From Chitinophaga ginsengisoli (lineage in GTDB: Bacteria; Bacteroidota; Bacteroidia; Chitinophagales; Chitinophagaceae), in contig NZ_PYGK01000005.1 in assembly GCF_003014595.1 (NCBI RefSeq), positions 124,001 to 188,000 on the forward strand: a DNA stretch of 64,000 nucleotides. Direction: 5' to 3'. Positions 35,404-43,800 of this stretch are shown piece by piece. The notes under the pieces were generated by a model. That model had not been told where the DNA came from and did no database searches. It was given only the letters and a program-made list of their open reading frames with translations. Made by a program: the position numbers and the translations under genes. Each line of letters opens with the position of its first letter. Position 1 is the stretch's first letter.

Positions 35404-36201
35404 TTAATCAGGTCGGAATTTAATAGTCACTTTATCTTTGCTGATTTTGTAATTAAACTTTGCAGTCTGACGGATCGCATCCAATACTTTTGTCAGAGAT
35501 GCCTGATGGAATTCTCCATTGATCCCTCCGGCGGCAGATACATCTCCTTCAACATAGATTTCAGTACTGTACCATTCTTCCAGTTTACGAACAGTATTCA
35601 TAAACGGTTCATCATGGAAAGTAAGTTTATCCTGTAACCAGGTGGTCATTTCGATCGGCTGATAGGTTTCTTTTTCCATCAGGTCAATTTCTTTATTGGC
35701 CAGTACCATATTTCCGGGACCCAGCATTTCCGGCTGATCATCTGTTTTGGAGTGATAGGACTTGGTCACTTTTACTTCGCCGCTTACCACGTAAGCTGTT
35801 GCGCCCTGCTGTGATTCAAAACACCGCATTCTAAAGGCTGCAGGTTTTGTAGCGGTCATAGTCAGGATATTCGTTTTTACGGTAAGTGGATAAGCGGTGG
35901 AATCAAAGTAAGCTTCTCCGTCCAGCAGCAGCATATGGCTTTTAGCGAAATCAGCAGGTACCAGGAGTAGGGTATTACTGTTCAGTACAACAGGTGTTCC
36001 GTCTGGTAAGGAGATCTTTTTTCGTTCTCCCAATATGCCCTCGTAAGTAGTATAGGTCTGTCCTTTTTCCCGAAAGGAAGACAATACTGCTTTAGGACTC
36101 CGCAGAAAGAATACAGAAAGAAGGGCGATAACACATAGAACAACTACAACAATATAAAGCGATTTGCGACGTGACCTGGTATTTGATTGCTGAGTAGGCA
36201 C
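35404..36201 (-). CDS. Orphan FecR-like anti-sigma protein
   Basis: A 265-residue protein reading from a GTG at 36201. It has a short basic N-terminus, one membrane segment near residues 14-34, a FecR-like periplasmic domain (ERKKISLPDGTPVVLNSNT, LLLDGEAYF, FAKSHM) and a C-terminal DUF4974-like domain (TFHDEPFMNTVRKLEEWY, ASLTKVLDAIRQTAKFNYKI). The cytoplasmic part is only ~13 residues, too short for the usual sigma-binding domain, and no sigma factor or TonB receptor lies next to it. It may be a decoy, a shortened relay, or paired with a distant sigma factor. Confidence 0.8.
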   Translation of the reverse strand: MPTQQSNTRSRRKSLYIVVVVLCVIALLSVFFLRSPKAVLSSFREKGQTYTTYEGILGERKKISLPDGTPVVLNSNTLLLVPADFAKSHMLLLDGEAYFDSTAYPLTVKTNILTMTATKPAAFRMRCFESQQGATAYVVSGEVKVTKSYHSKTDDQPEMLGPGNMVLANKEIDLMEKETYQPIEMTTWLQDKLTFHDEPFMNTVRKLEEWYSTEIYVEGDVSAAGGINGEFHQASLTKVLDAIRQTAKFNYKISKDKVTIKFRPD

Positions 36202-36372
36202 TGGGAATGTTGGTTTTGATGAAGATATAAAATTAAAGAAAAAAATATAGGACGAAAGCTTTATTGGGTTTAAATAAAAAGAAATTCATAGATGTTCTGT
36301 TTAATGAAAGAAGACTTTTGTTTGAGGTTTTCAAAACAGCTGCGACAGGGTTGCCGCTGCTGTCAGATCATT

Positions 36373-36403
36373 TTGCTGAAAATCTGTCGGCATACTAACT
36401 TTG
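36373..36403 (+). promoter_or_regulatory. Bacteroidota-type promoter of proline dehydrogenase
   Basis: TTG at 36373-36375 and TAACTTTG at 36396-36403 match the -33 TTG and -7 TAnnTTTG elements with a 20-base spacer. The ATG lies only six bases after the -7 element, so the transcript would be leaderless or nearly so. Confidence 0.75.
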
Positions 36404-36409
36404 CGGCCC

Positions 36410-37588
36410 ATGGAAAAGCAGCTATCAATATCATTCGAGAATACCGCCATAGCTTTTGAATCAAAGACAGATAAGGCATTAAAAAAAGCTGACTTCCTGT
36501 TTAGCAGCATTGGAAAGCCCTGGTTGGTGAAATTAGGGGCTACGGTAACGCCCCTGGCGCTGAAACTGGGATTGCCAATTAAAGGATTGATCCGTAATAC
36601 CATTTTCAGTCAGTTTTGTGGAGGGGAAAATCTACAGGAGGCAGCACAGGCTGCCACTTTATTAGGAAAGTTCCATGTGGGGGTAGTGCTGGACTATGGT
36701 GTGGAAGCCATGGAAGGGGAGGAAAACTATGATCACGCTGTACCTGAATTCATCCGCGCCATAGAATATGCGGCAGGTAATCACAATATCCCGTTCATCG
36801 CCATTAAAGTGACCGGCTTTGCCCGCTTTAGCCTGCTGGAAAAGATCCATAGCGGGGAGACACTGACGCAGGAAGAAGTAGCAGAATATGGCCGTGTAAG
36901 GAACCGTATTCAATCCATCGCAGCTGCAGCTGCCAAACACAAGATCGGATTGCTGATAGATGCAGAAGAGTCCTGGATCCAGCAGCCAGTAGATGACCTG
37001 GCAGGCGAGCTGATGGCACAGTTCAATCAACAGCAGGTAATTGTATATAATACTTTCCAGATGTATCGCCATGACAGACTGGCTTTCCTGAAGAAATCAT
37101 TCGAAAAGGCACAACAGCAGGGATATTTGCTGGGTGCCAAGCTGGTAAGGGGCGCCTACATGGAAAAAGAGCGTAAGCGGGCGGAAGAGATGGGATACCC
37201 TTCTCCGATCCAGCCTAATAAAGAAGCTACCGACAGAGATTATGACGCTGCTGTGAGATTCTGTATGGAACGTGTGGATAAACTGGCTGTATTTGTCGGT
37301 ACACACAATGAGCAGAGCAGCATGCTGGCGGCGAATCTTTTGCATCAGCAGGAATTGCCACATGACTATTCACATGTCAGCTTCTCCCAGTTACTGGGAA
37401 TGAGCGATAATATCACCTTTAACCTGGCCCATGCCGGTTATCATGTTTCTAAATACCTGCCTTACGGTCCGGTGAAAGATGTAATGCCCTACCTGCTACG
37501 CAGGGCCCAGGAGAATACTTCGATTTCCGGACAAGTAGGACGGGAGCTGGGATTGATCCGCCGCGAAAGAAAGCGGAGAGGAATATAA
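36410..37588 (+). CDS. Proline dehydrogenase (FAD-dependent)
   Basis: A 392-residue enzyme that oxidises L-proline to pyrroline-5-carboxylate at the inner membrane. The ATG at 36410 is preferred over an in-frame TTG at 36401 that lies inside the promoter. Family motifs: the Lys in AIKVTGFAR, DAEESW, YNTFQMYRHDRLAFL, GAKLVRGAYMEKER, the FAD/substrate block VFVGTHNEQS, and near the C-terminus YGPVKDVMPYLLRRAQEN. It is a stand-alone PRODH as in many Bacteroidota, without the P5C dehydrogenase half of PutA. It is a single-gene unit between an orphan FecR gene and two downstream hairpins. Confidence 0.95.
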   Translation: MEKQLSISFENTAIAFESKTDKALKKADFLFSSIGKPWLVKLGATVTPLALKLGLPIKGLIRNTIFSQFCGGENLQEAAQAATLLGKFHVGVVLDYGVEAMEGEENYDHAVPEFIRAIEYAAGNHNIPFIAIKVTGFARFSLLEKIHSGETLTQEEVAEYGRVRNRIQSIAAAAAKHKIGLLIDAEESWIQQPVDDLAGELMAQFNQQQVIVYNTFQMYRHDRLAFLKKSFEKAQQQGYLLGAKLVRGAYMEKERKRAEEMGYPSPIQPNKEATDRDYDAAVRFCMERVDKLAVFVGTHNEQSSMLAANLLHQQELPHDYSHVSFSQLLGMSDNITFNLAHAGYHVSKYLPYGPVKDVMPYLLRRAQENTSISGQVGRELGLIRRERKRRGI

Positions 37589-37620
37589 TATATCATAGTA
37601 TCTTATATTTTTAAATACAC

Positions 37621-37662
37621 ATTGCATTTCATAGTAATAGCCTTACTATTATGAAATGCAAT
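37621..37662. repeat. Long AT-rich hairpin
   Basis: ATTGCATTTCATA plus ATAG pairs perfectly with CTATTATGAAATGCAAT across a five-base loop, giving 17 base pairs with one three-base bulge. It has no T tail. It lies just before a true terminator and may be a transcript-end stabiliser or a small mobile palindrome. Confidence 0.6.
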
Positions 37663-37670
37663 AGATAGCA

Positions 37671-37706
37671 TTAAGGAGAGGGGTTACCTCTCCTTAATTC
37701 GTTTTA
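37671..37706 (+). terminator. Rho-independent terminator after proline dehydrogenase
   Basis: TTAAGGAGAGG (37671-37681) pairs perfectly with CCTCTCCTTAA (37687-37697) around GGTTA, followed by a T-rich tail. Confidence 0.85.
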
Positions 37707-37800
37707 ATAAATTGATAATCATATCATTATGCTGTAAATATTTTAAGGAATATATATTTTTATTTAAGGATCACTATCTTTATAGTAAATAAAACTCAAT

Positions 37801-38016
37801 ATGACAAATACAATCGTTACTATAACAATTGCCGTAATATTTGGGTTGTCAATAATTGTCCCAATTTTAAGACTTTCATTCAAAACATTTAAAAAGGTTA
37901 ATAAAATTACTGTTGAAAGTAAATTGAGTGGCGAAGTAGTGGAACTTGACCTTAATAAAAAAAACAATGTTGATAAAGTCGAACGATTTGCGGATATATT
38001 ACTAGGACTTAAATAG
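37801..38016 (+). CDS. Small single-pass membrane protein in AT-rich islet
   Basis: A 71-residue protein: a hydrophobic segment at residues ~3-25 and a charged, Lys/Asp/Glu-rich cytoplasmic tail. No family recognised. Codon use is strongly AT-biased (AAA, AAT, ATA, TTA), unlike the GC-balanced neighbours. It is followed after seven bases by a second small membrane-protein frame, so the two look like a cassette acquired as a unit. Confidence 0.55.
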   Translation: MTNTIVTITIAVIFGLSIIVPILRLSFKTFKKVNKITVESKLSGEVVELDLNKKNNVDKVERFADILLGLK

Positions 38017-38023
38017 TTAATAT

Positions 38024-38419
38024 TTGGCAAGCAAAAAATCTCAGTTATCCTCAAAAGCAATAAAACAAGATAATATAGCGGGCGCAGGTGGCGGAATGTT
38101 AATTGCAAGTTTAGCTAATAATCTTCCTGAAAGTAATTCCTTTAAATCATGGTTATTAATCTTAGCTCCACTTTTAACTATCATAATAAAGTCAAGCTGG
38201 GACTTCATATGGGGGGAGATAGTAGCCTATTTTAAGAAATTACGAGCCCTGGTGCACTACCAAATAATTCATCCGGATGAAGTAAGGACAAATTCGTTAC
38301 TTTGCTGCCATGGAACAATACCTTCAATTACTCCAACATATTATAGATCAGGGAGCTGTGAAAACAGACCGGACAGGTACCGGTACCACAAGCTGCTTTG
38401 GTGCACAGTTAAGGTTTGA
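38024..38419 (+). CDS. Second small membrane protein of the islet, frame running into thyA
   Basis: The frame opens with TTG at 38024 and reads [16 protein letters not shown], a Gly-rich turn, a hydrophobic stretch ([18 protein letters not shown]) and a basic end (AYFKKL). Up to about 38240 the composition is AT-rich as in the gene upstream. Beyond that the frame continues through ordinary sequence and overlaps thyA by 110 bases, where the residues look like out-of-frame translation. The natural 3' end was probably lost when the islet joined the thyA upstream region. The product may be about 70 genuine residues plus a junk tail, or the gene may be dead. No family recognised. Confidence 0.4.
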   Translation: MASKKSQLSSKAIKQDNIAGAGGGMLIASLANNLPESNSFKSWLLILAPLLTIIIKSSWDFIWGEIVAYFKKLRALVHYQIIHPDEVRTNSLLCCHGTIPSITPTYYRSGSCENRPDRYRYHKLLWCTVKV

Positions 38420-39104
38420 TCTGCAGAAAGGATTTCCGCTTGTCACGACGAAGAAACTGCACCTGAAATCCATCATTTATGAGCTGTTATGGTTCCTGAA
38501 CGGGGACACTAATATTAAGTACCTGAAGGACCATGGTGTAAGCATCTGGAACGAGTGGGCCAATGAAAACGGAGACTTAGGCCCTGTTTATGGTAAACAA
38601 TGGCGTAGTTGGGAAACGAAAGATGGCCGGACCATTGACCAGATCAGCGAAGCAGTAAAGACAATCAAGAATAATCCGGATTCCCGCAGGATCATCGTGA
38701 ACGCCTGGAATGTGGGCGACCTGCCTGACATGGCATTAAGTCCCTGTCATTGCCTGTTCCAGTTCTATGTGGCCAACGGCCGCCTGAGCTGTCAGCTTTA
38801 CCAGCGTAGTGCAGATGTATTCCTGGGAGTACCTTTTAACATCGCCTCCTATGCTATCCTCACGATGATGATGGCGCAGGTATGTGACCTGGAGCCGGGA
38901 GAGTTTATCCATACATTCGGGGATGTACACCTATACAGCAATCATATCGAGCAGGCTAAGCTGCAACTCAGCCGCCAGCCGTTTGAACTGCCAACCTTGA
39001 AGATCAATCCGGCGGTGAAAGATATTTTCAGTTTCAAATTTGAAGATTTTGAGCTGCTGAATTATCAGCACCATCCGCATATCAAGGCGCCGGTGGCTGT
39101 ATAA
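38310..39104 (+). CDS. thyA: Thymidylate synthase
   Basis: A 264-residue enzyme, the same length as the E. coli protein, that methylates dUMP to dTMP using methylene-tetrahydrofolate. Motifs: KTDRTGTGT, the [20 protein letters not shown] block, [20 protein letters not shown], the catalytic Cys in [13 protein letters not shown], the Tyr-Gln-Arg-Ser-Ala-Asp phosphate loop ([11 protein letters not shown]) and the C-terminal [19 protein letters not shown] sequence at 38296-38303 is a near match to a -7 element, again very close to the ATG. folA follows after 37 bases, the usual functional pairing. Confidence 0.97.
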   Translation: MEQYLQLLQHIIDQGAVKTDRTGTGTTSCFGAQLRFDLQKGFPLVTTKKLHLKSIIYELLWFLNGDTNIKYLKDHGVSIWNEWANENGDLGPVYGKQWRSWETKDGRTIDQISEAVKTIKNNPDSRRIIVNAWNVGDLPDMALSPCHCLFQFYVANGRLSCQLYQRSADVFLGVPFNIASYAILTMMMAQVCDLEPGEFIHTFGDVHLYSNHIEQAKLQLSRQPFELPTLKINPAVKDIFSFKFEDFELLNYQHHPHIKAPVAV

Positions 39105-39141
39105 GGAACGGTACTTATTCTGAATTTTAAATGTTTACTAC

Positions 39142-39636
39142 TTGACACTTTCTATAATAGTTGCGGCTTCTGAAAATAATGTGATCGGCGTCAATAATCA
39201 TCTGCCCTGGCATTTACCAGTTGATATGAAATATTTTAAGGACATGACAATGGGTAAACCAATTGTGATGGGCCGTAAATCTTTCGAGGAGCTGGGACGT
39301 GTGCTGCCGGGAAGGCCCAATATCATGATCACCCGTCAGTCTGATTATAAAGCCGAGGGACTTTATATCGTGCCTTCCCTGGAAGCTGGTATTGAAAAGG
39401 CAAAAACATTCGGAACAGAGGAGATCTTTATTACCGGTGGTGGTGAGATTTTCAAAATGGCCTTACCGATCATAGACAGATTATATCTTACACGTGTGCA
39501 TGCAGAAGTAAGCGGCGATACTTATTTCCCGGAGTTTGATCCGAGAGGATGGAAACTGGTGAAAAATGAACGTCATGAAAAAGATGAAAAACATGCATAC
39601 GCATTGACCTTCCAGGTCTGGGAAAGAGAGAAATAA
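39142..39636 (+). CDS. folA: Dihydrofolate reductase, TTG start
   Basis: A 164-residue enzyme that regenerates tetrahydrofolate from the dihydrofolate made by thymidylate synthase. The family landmarks are all present: LSIIVAASENNVIGVNNHLPW, the DMKYFKDMTMGKPIVMGRKS block, PGRPNIMITR, the FITGGGEIFKMAL glycine loop and DRLYLTRVHAE. No ATG is available in frame; the only plausible start before the conserved first strand is TTG at 39142, since a stop lies seven codons upstream. It is 37 bases downstream of thyA and ends before a hairpin terminator at 39661. Confidence 0.95.
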   Translation: MTLSIIVAASENNVIGVNNHLPWHLPVDMKYFKDMTMGKPIVMGRKSFEELGRVLPGRPNIMITRQSDYKAEGLYIVPSLEAGIEKAKTFGTEEIFITGGGEIFKMALPIIDRLYLTRVHAEVSGDTYFPEFDPRGWKLVKNERHEKDEKHAYALTFQVWEREK

Positions 39637-39660
39637 AATAGTATACGTTATAGTGAGGAT

Positions 39661-39690
39661 CCCACTTGGTTTACCAGTGGGATTTTTTAT
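39661..39690 (+). terminator. Terminator after thyA-folA
   Basis: CCCACT and CC/GG inner pairs form a stem with AGTGGG (39661-39681, one bulged T), followed by a run of six T. Confidence 0.8.
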
Positions 39691-39745
39691 TAAATGAGTG
39701 TATTTGTATATATTTGAGTATAGCAAATTTATACCCATATTACTT

Positions 39746-40663
39746 ATGAAAAGAAGTCTATTATTGTTTGTCGTACTCGCTCTTGGCCAAATGGCTATAG
39801 CTAAAAATCCGGTTATTTCCTGTGCTGATTCCCGCTCCTATACAAAGGATGCAGCAGTTACCTATATGGATCTGACATACCGATATCTCAGACCATGTTC
39901 AGATACCGTGGTACTCGTAGCACATGTGTATAACAGAACGTCGCCGAAATTTACCGTTGTATGGTATAACGGTGCTGTAGGCGATTCAATTTATGTGTCC
40001 GTTGCATTGAATAATATACTTTCGTCTTATACGGCGGTTTTAAAAAATCCGTTGGGAACAGTAATTGACAGAGACACATTAAAAGTCTTACCCCAACAAG
40101 ACCTGCATCCGACACTTGAAATACATCGTTCGGCTGTCCTGAATAATGATACGCTGATGGCTTTTCCGCAACAGCCAGCATCGGGTATTGAGTATTTCTA
40201 CAAGTGGTACCGTGGTGTCTGGGAAATACAGGAAGGTGACTTCCCCGTGCTAATTAATCCGGCGCCAGGTACTTATAAGGTATATGTTCGTAACAGTGCA
40301 GGTTGTAGCGGCGTCACTGATACAGTGCAGTTTGCCCGCACAACTGATTCATCGCTGAATGCATCCGCAGCCAATGCATCCCGGTTTGCATCGATCAATG
40401 ATCAGGGAGAAGTAACGTTGGGCGCTAATAAGGTGAAAGTGTTCCCGAATCCTTCAAGGGGGCAGGTATCCCTGCAGTTTGAGCAACCATTACAGAAAAC
40501 CGTAACGGTGAATATCTACAATCTACAGGGACGGGTAATGTATACCCGTACTACGACTCAGCAACTGCAGCCACTGGAGCTGTCTGGTTTACCGAAAGGC
40601 TATTATCTGATAGAACTGAAGGGAAATGGTGAAAAGAAAGTATTGCCGCTGATTCTCCAATAG
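39746..40663 (+). CDS. Secreted protein with T9SS type A sorting domain
   Basis: A 305-residue protein from the ATG at 39746; an upstream in-frame GTG at 39698 would bury the signal peptide. The signal peptide is residues 1-19 (ends MAIA). Residues ~25-215 are beta-rich with Cys residues and resemble Ig-like modules but are not assigned. The C-terminal ~75 residues, from VKVFPNPSRGQVSLQF to the ELKGNGEKKVLPLILQ end, form a type A sorting domain for type IX export. It stands alone between two terminators, on the strand opposite dnaG. Confidence 0.85.
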   Translation: MKRSLLLFVVLALGQMAIAKNPVISCADSRSYTKDAAVTYMDLTYRYLRPCSDTVVLVAHVYNRTSPKFTVVWYNGAVGDSIYVSVALNNILSSYTAVLKNPLGTVIDRDTLKVLPQQDLHPTLEIHRSAVLNNDTLMAFPQQPASGIEYFYKWYRGVWEIQEGDFPVLINPAPGTYKVYVRNSAGCSGVTDTVQFARTTDSSLNASAANASRFASINDQGEVTLGANKVKVFPNPSRGQVSLQFEQPLQKTVTVNIYNLQGRVMYTRTTTQQLQPLELSGLPKGYYLIELKGNGEKKVLPLILQ

Positions 40664-40683
40664 AAAAGTCTCATAAAGAAAAA

Positions 40684-40715
40684 AGGGCTGACTGTCTGAC
40701 AGTCGGCCCCTCTTT
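40684..40715 (+). terminator. Terminator after the T9SS-sorted protein
   Basis: GGGC-T-GACTG pairs with CAGTC-GGCCC around TCTGA, followed by CTCTTTTA. Confidence 0.85.
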
Positions 40716-40756
40716 TATACATCACCGTGAAGGCGTTTTTAGTCTAAATATTGACA

Positions 40757-40794
40757 TCGCTTCTTCGATGCTAAAAGGTCGCTTCTTCGACGCT
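40757..40794. repeat. Short direct repeat near the dnaG 3' end
   Basis: The 16-base unit TCGCTTCTTCGAyGCT occurs at 40757-40772 and 40779-40794 with one mismatch. A shorter related GCTTGTTCGA follows. Purpose unknown. Confidence 0.45.
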
Positions 40795-40844
40795 TGTTCG
40801 ACCCTGATAGGAACATAAGCCTGCTGCTGTCATTCTGACAAAGA

Positions 40845-42824
40845 TCATTTGAAAACCACCGTTCCAAGTCCCTTGGTGAGCTCTCCCTCCAGTTGTTTCA
40901 GGTGGATATTCATCTGCATACACTTGATCTGCTCATCAATGTCGGCACAGCGTTGTAATTCCTCCTGATTTTCCACGATCATTTTACGGATCTTCCTCAA
41001 AATGAGATAGTTGGTCGTAGAGATCGTATCCTTCAGGTAGGCATTGTCGCCATATACCGTATCTATTTCAAATTTGTCTTTCCAGGCAGCGCTCAGTTCG
41101 GCTTCTTTATCTTCCATAATACCAACCACCATACTGGCAACATCCTGGTCATTATGATAAAGGAACCACTTCTTATCAGGCAGGTTATCCTGGTCGTACA
41201 TCTCTTTGTATTCCCGCAAGATCCTTTTCACCAGCTCATTGTCTGCCAGTGATTCAAAGTCGTAGGGAAGGTGGAAGATATAGTCAGCCACGGAGCTTTT
41301 ATCTTCTTCACTAAAGGGCTTGTCGCCGAAACGCAGGAGTATCTTCACCAGTTCCCTTTCCTGTTTCTCATCCGGGTTGAAGAAGTTGACAGCTGGTTCT
41401 CCACCGTTTTCCATGGCCTCCATGGCGGCAATAGCCTCCGGGGAGAGCTCATCGTCCATAGATGGTGCGGCCGCGGGATTATCCCTCGCCTGCTGTTGTT
41501 CTTTTTTCTGGAAGCGCTCGCGGATAAACTTGTTCACCAGGTTGATAAGACCCTGTTCGTCGATCTTCAGTACCTGGCTGCACTGGCGGATGTAGTCCTG
41601 CTGACGGGTAAAGTCCTCCGTTTTATCGATCTTGGAGATGGTCTCCGCAATCTCATTTACCAGCTGGGACTTACGGTTGCTGTCATTGCCTGCGTCCTGC
41701 ATGGAGATCTGCAGTTTGAACAGCACGAAATCCTGCTTATTACTGGCGATAAACTCACGGAAAGCATCTGCCCCTATCTTCTGCACATAGCTGTCCGGGT
41801 CTTCCTTATCTGGGATCAGAACCAGTTTTACGTTCAGGCCTTCCTCGATCGCCATATCCAGCCCTCTTAGGGCCGCCTTGATACCGGCATTGTCCCCATC
41901 GAAGAGGATGGTGAGGTTATTCGTATATTTTTTGATCAGCCGCAGCTGGTGTTGGGTCAGGGAAGTACCGCTGGAAGCTACCACATTCTCAATACCCGCC
42001 TGGTGGAGGGAGATCACGTCTGTATATCCTTCTACCAGCAGACATTCATTCAGTTTATCAATGGCATGCCGGGCAAAGTAGGTACCATATAGTACCCTGT
42101 TCTTTACATAGATCTCGTTTTCCGGTGAGTTGATATATTTTGGGGCGCGGTCGTTCTTGACGAGAATACGCGCACCAAATCCGAGTACCTTACCGCTCTG
42201 GTTATGGATAGGGAAGATCACACGGCCCCGGTAGTTATCTCCCGGCTGCTCATTCCTGACGGTGACCAATCCTGTCTTTTGCAGGTATTCCAGGTTATAG
42301 CCTTTGGACAGGGCTGTTTTGGTGAAGGCATCCCAGGTATTCAGGCTGTAGCCCAGCTGGAATTTACGGATGGTTTCCTGGGTAAAACCACGTTCTTCAA
42401 AGTAGCTGAGGCCTACGTTCTGGCCTTCTTCGGTATTAAAAAGGGTATTGGAAAAGTATTCGCGGGCGAAACCATTGATAATATAGAGGCTGTCTGCCAT
42501 CAGCTGCTGCTGTTTAGCTTCAGGACTTACCTCGGTTTCCTCAATAGGTACGTCATATTTCTGTGCCAGCCAGCGTAAAGCTTCCACATAGGAATACTTT
42601 TCATGTTCCATCAGGAACTTGATGGCATTACCGCTCTGGCCGCAACCGAAACATTTGAATATTTCCTTGCTCGGGGTAACTGTAAAAGAAGGGGACTTCT
42701 CGTTATGGAAGGGACACAGCCCTAAGTAGTTGGCACCCCGCTTTTTAAGTTTCACGAAATTGCCTACTATCTCCACAATGTCAATCCGGCTGAGTATCTG
42801 TTGTATGGTATTCTGTGAAATCAA
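40845..42824 (-). CDS. dnaG: DNA primase, TTG start
   Basis: A 659-residue primase that lays RNA primers for replication. The N-terminal zinc finger is visible (CPFHNEKSPSFTV then CFGCGQSGNA, residues ~38-65). The catalytic core follows with the Toprim domain (LLVEGYTDVISLHQ, LFDGDNAGIKA and the DPDSY acid cluster, ~255-345), and a helicase-interaction C-terminal region. The protein begins at TTG (42822-42824), because the codons just upstream are CCA, GCG and TAA; the resulting MISQNTIQQIL is the normal start for this family. The C-terminal ~200 residues are charged and less conserved. It is a single gene, with a TAAGTTTG -7 element just upstream. Confidence 0.96.
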   Translation of the reverse strand: MISQNTIQQILSRIDIVEIVGNFVKLKKRGANYLGLCPFHNEKSPSFTVTPSKEIFKCFGCGQSGNAIKFLMEHEKYSYVEALRWLAQKYDVPIEETEVSPEAKQQQLMADSLYIINGFAREYFSNTLFNTEEGQNVGLSYFEERGFTQETIRKFQLGYSLNTWDAFTKTALSKGYNLEYLQKTGLVTVRNEQPGDNYRGRVIFPIHNQSGKVLGFGARILVKNDRAPKYINSPENEIYVKNRVLYGTYFARHAIDKLNECLLVEGYTDVISLHQAGIENVVASSGTSLTQHQLRLIKKYTNNLTILFDGDNAGIKAALRGLDMAIEEGLNVKLVLIPDKEDPDSYVQKIGADAFREFIASNKQDFVLFKLQISMQDAGNDSNRKSQLVNEIAETISKIDKTEDFTRQQDYIRQCSQVLKIDEQGLINLVNKFIRERFQKKEQQQARDNPAAAPSMDDELSPEAIAAMEAMENGGEPAVNFFNPDEKQERELVKILLRFGDKPFSEEDKSSVADYIFHLPYDFESLADNELVKRILREYKEMYDQDNLPDKKWFLYHNDQDVASMVVGIMEDKEAELSAAWKDKFEIDTVYGDNAYLKDTISTTNYLILRKIRKMIVENQEELQRCADIDEQIKCMQMNIHLKQLEGELTKGLGTVVFK

Positions 42825-42843
42825 TGGCGCTTAATTCAGACTG

Positions 42844-42851
42844 CAAACTTA
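42844..42851 (-). promoter_or_regulatory. Candidate -7 element of dnaG
   Basis: On the minus strand this reads TAAGTTTG, a perfect TAnnTTTG, 20 bases before the dnaG start. No TTG is found at the ideal -33 distance, so only half of the promoter is convincing. Confidence 0.45.
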
Positions 42852-43203
42852 AAGAAATTTCAGCGCTTGACCGGGCTGAGGGTACACATTGTTACCCGAG
42901 CCCATCCGCCGGAAGAGTAAATCGGCAGTTTTTATGCCATTACTAAAAGCAGTAGTGTGATCCTTGCCCGCAAAACATAATTAAAGTACAGCCATTGATG
43001 TGATAATAGATTAATCCTACCTTATTAAATATAACCGTGCCTGATAGTATTGTCGGTTGGACCATTTCATTAGGAATGAATAATGTTAAAAAAACACCTT
43101 ACTTGGATAATTTACCATTTATTTAAAATAGTATCATGATCTAATTTTAGACAGCACGTTTTAAAAAAACTAAAACAGCACTACAAAGAGGGGGATCAGA
43201 ACA
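42852..43203. other. Intergenic region between dnaG and the second sigma factor
   Basis: No gene is seen. The half near dnaG is mixed composition; the half near the sigma gene is AT-rich. A purine-rich AGAGGGGG at about 43188-43195 lies in a suitable place to act as ribosome binding site for the GTG start at 43204. Promoters for both divergent genes should lie here, but no full -33/-7 pair was found for the sigma gene. Confidence 0.4.
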
Positions 43204-43800
43204 GTGTTCACGCATATTGCCAATAATGATCAACAGCTGGCTGCACGCCTACGCGACGGTGACCACAATGCTTTTAAAGAATTATATGCTGCCTATCATC
43301 AGCTATTATATGGTACAGCGTGTAAGTATCTGAAAAGTACCACTGCTGCGGAGGATGCCGTACACGAGGTATTCGTGAAGGTATGGCTGCACCGTGAAGA
43401 ACTGGACCCTTCGCAGGGAGTCCGTAATTTCCTCTTTAAATGCCTCAAGTTCCATGTATTGAATCTCATCCGCGATCATAAGCGCAGTCTGTCCAAACAA
43501 TATGAATTGATATATAATGCCAGTAGTGAACACCAGGACACCGAATCGACCGTTATCTTTAATGACTATCGCAAAGTAGTGGACCACGCCATTAATAATC
43601 TCTCCGCCCAGAAGAAAAAGATCTTCCGCCTGCGCTCCTACGAAGGACTTAGTAATGAGGAAGTAGCCCGTCAACTGGGATTATCCATTAATACCGTCAA
43701 ATTTCAGTACGCCCAGGCAAGTAAGGCGTTGAAACACGCATTAAAGATCATGATGAGCGTACTTTTGAGCCTTTCCTTTCTTATTATTATCTTTTCTTAA
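43204..43800 (+). CDS. ECF sigma factor with hydrophobic C-terminal tail
   Basis: A 198-residue sigma factor starting at GTG 43204, supported by a purine-rich site ten bases upstream. Region 2: LYGTACKYLKSTTAAEDAVH, then VFVKVWLHREEL. Region 4: LSAQKKKIFRLRSYEGLSNE, then VARQLGLSINTVKFQYAQAS. After region 4 the protein ends in about 17 nearly uncharged hydrophobic residues (MMSVLLSLSFLIIIFS), which could be a membrane anchor. A fecR gene follows after 98 bases and then susC/susD, so it should control this outer-membrane uptake locus. Confidence 0.92.
   Translation: MFTHIANNDQQLAARLRDGDHNAFKELYAAYHQLLYGTACKYLKSTTAAEDAVHEVFVKVWLHREELDPSQGVRNFLFKCLKFHVLNLIRDHKRSLSKQYELIYNASSEHQDTESTVIFNDYRKVVDHAINNLSAQKKKIFRLRSYEGLSNEEVARQLGLSINTVKFQYAQASKALKHALKIMMSVLLSLSFLIIIFS

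Noticed and set aside
41271..41870. A 199-codon plus-strand frame under dnaG
   Set aside because: It lies fully within conserved dnaG sequence and reads as Leu/Phe/His-rich shadow sequence.
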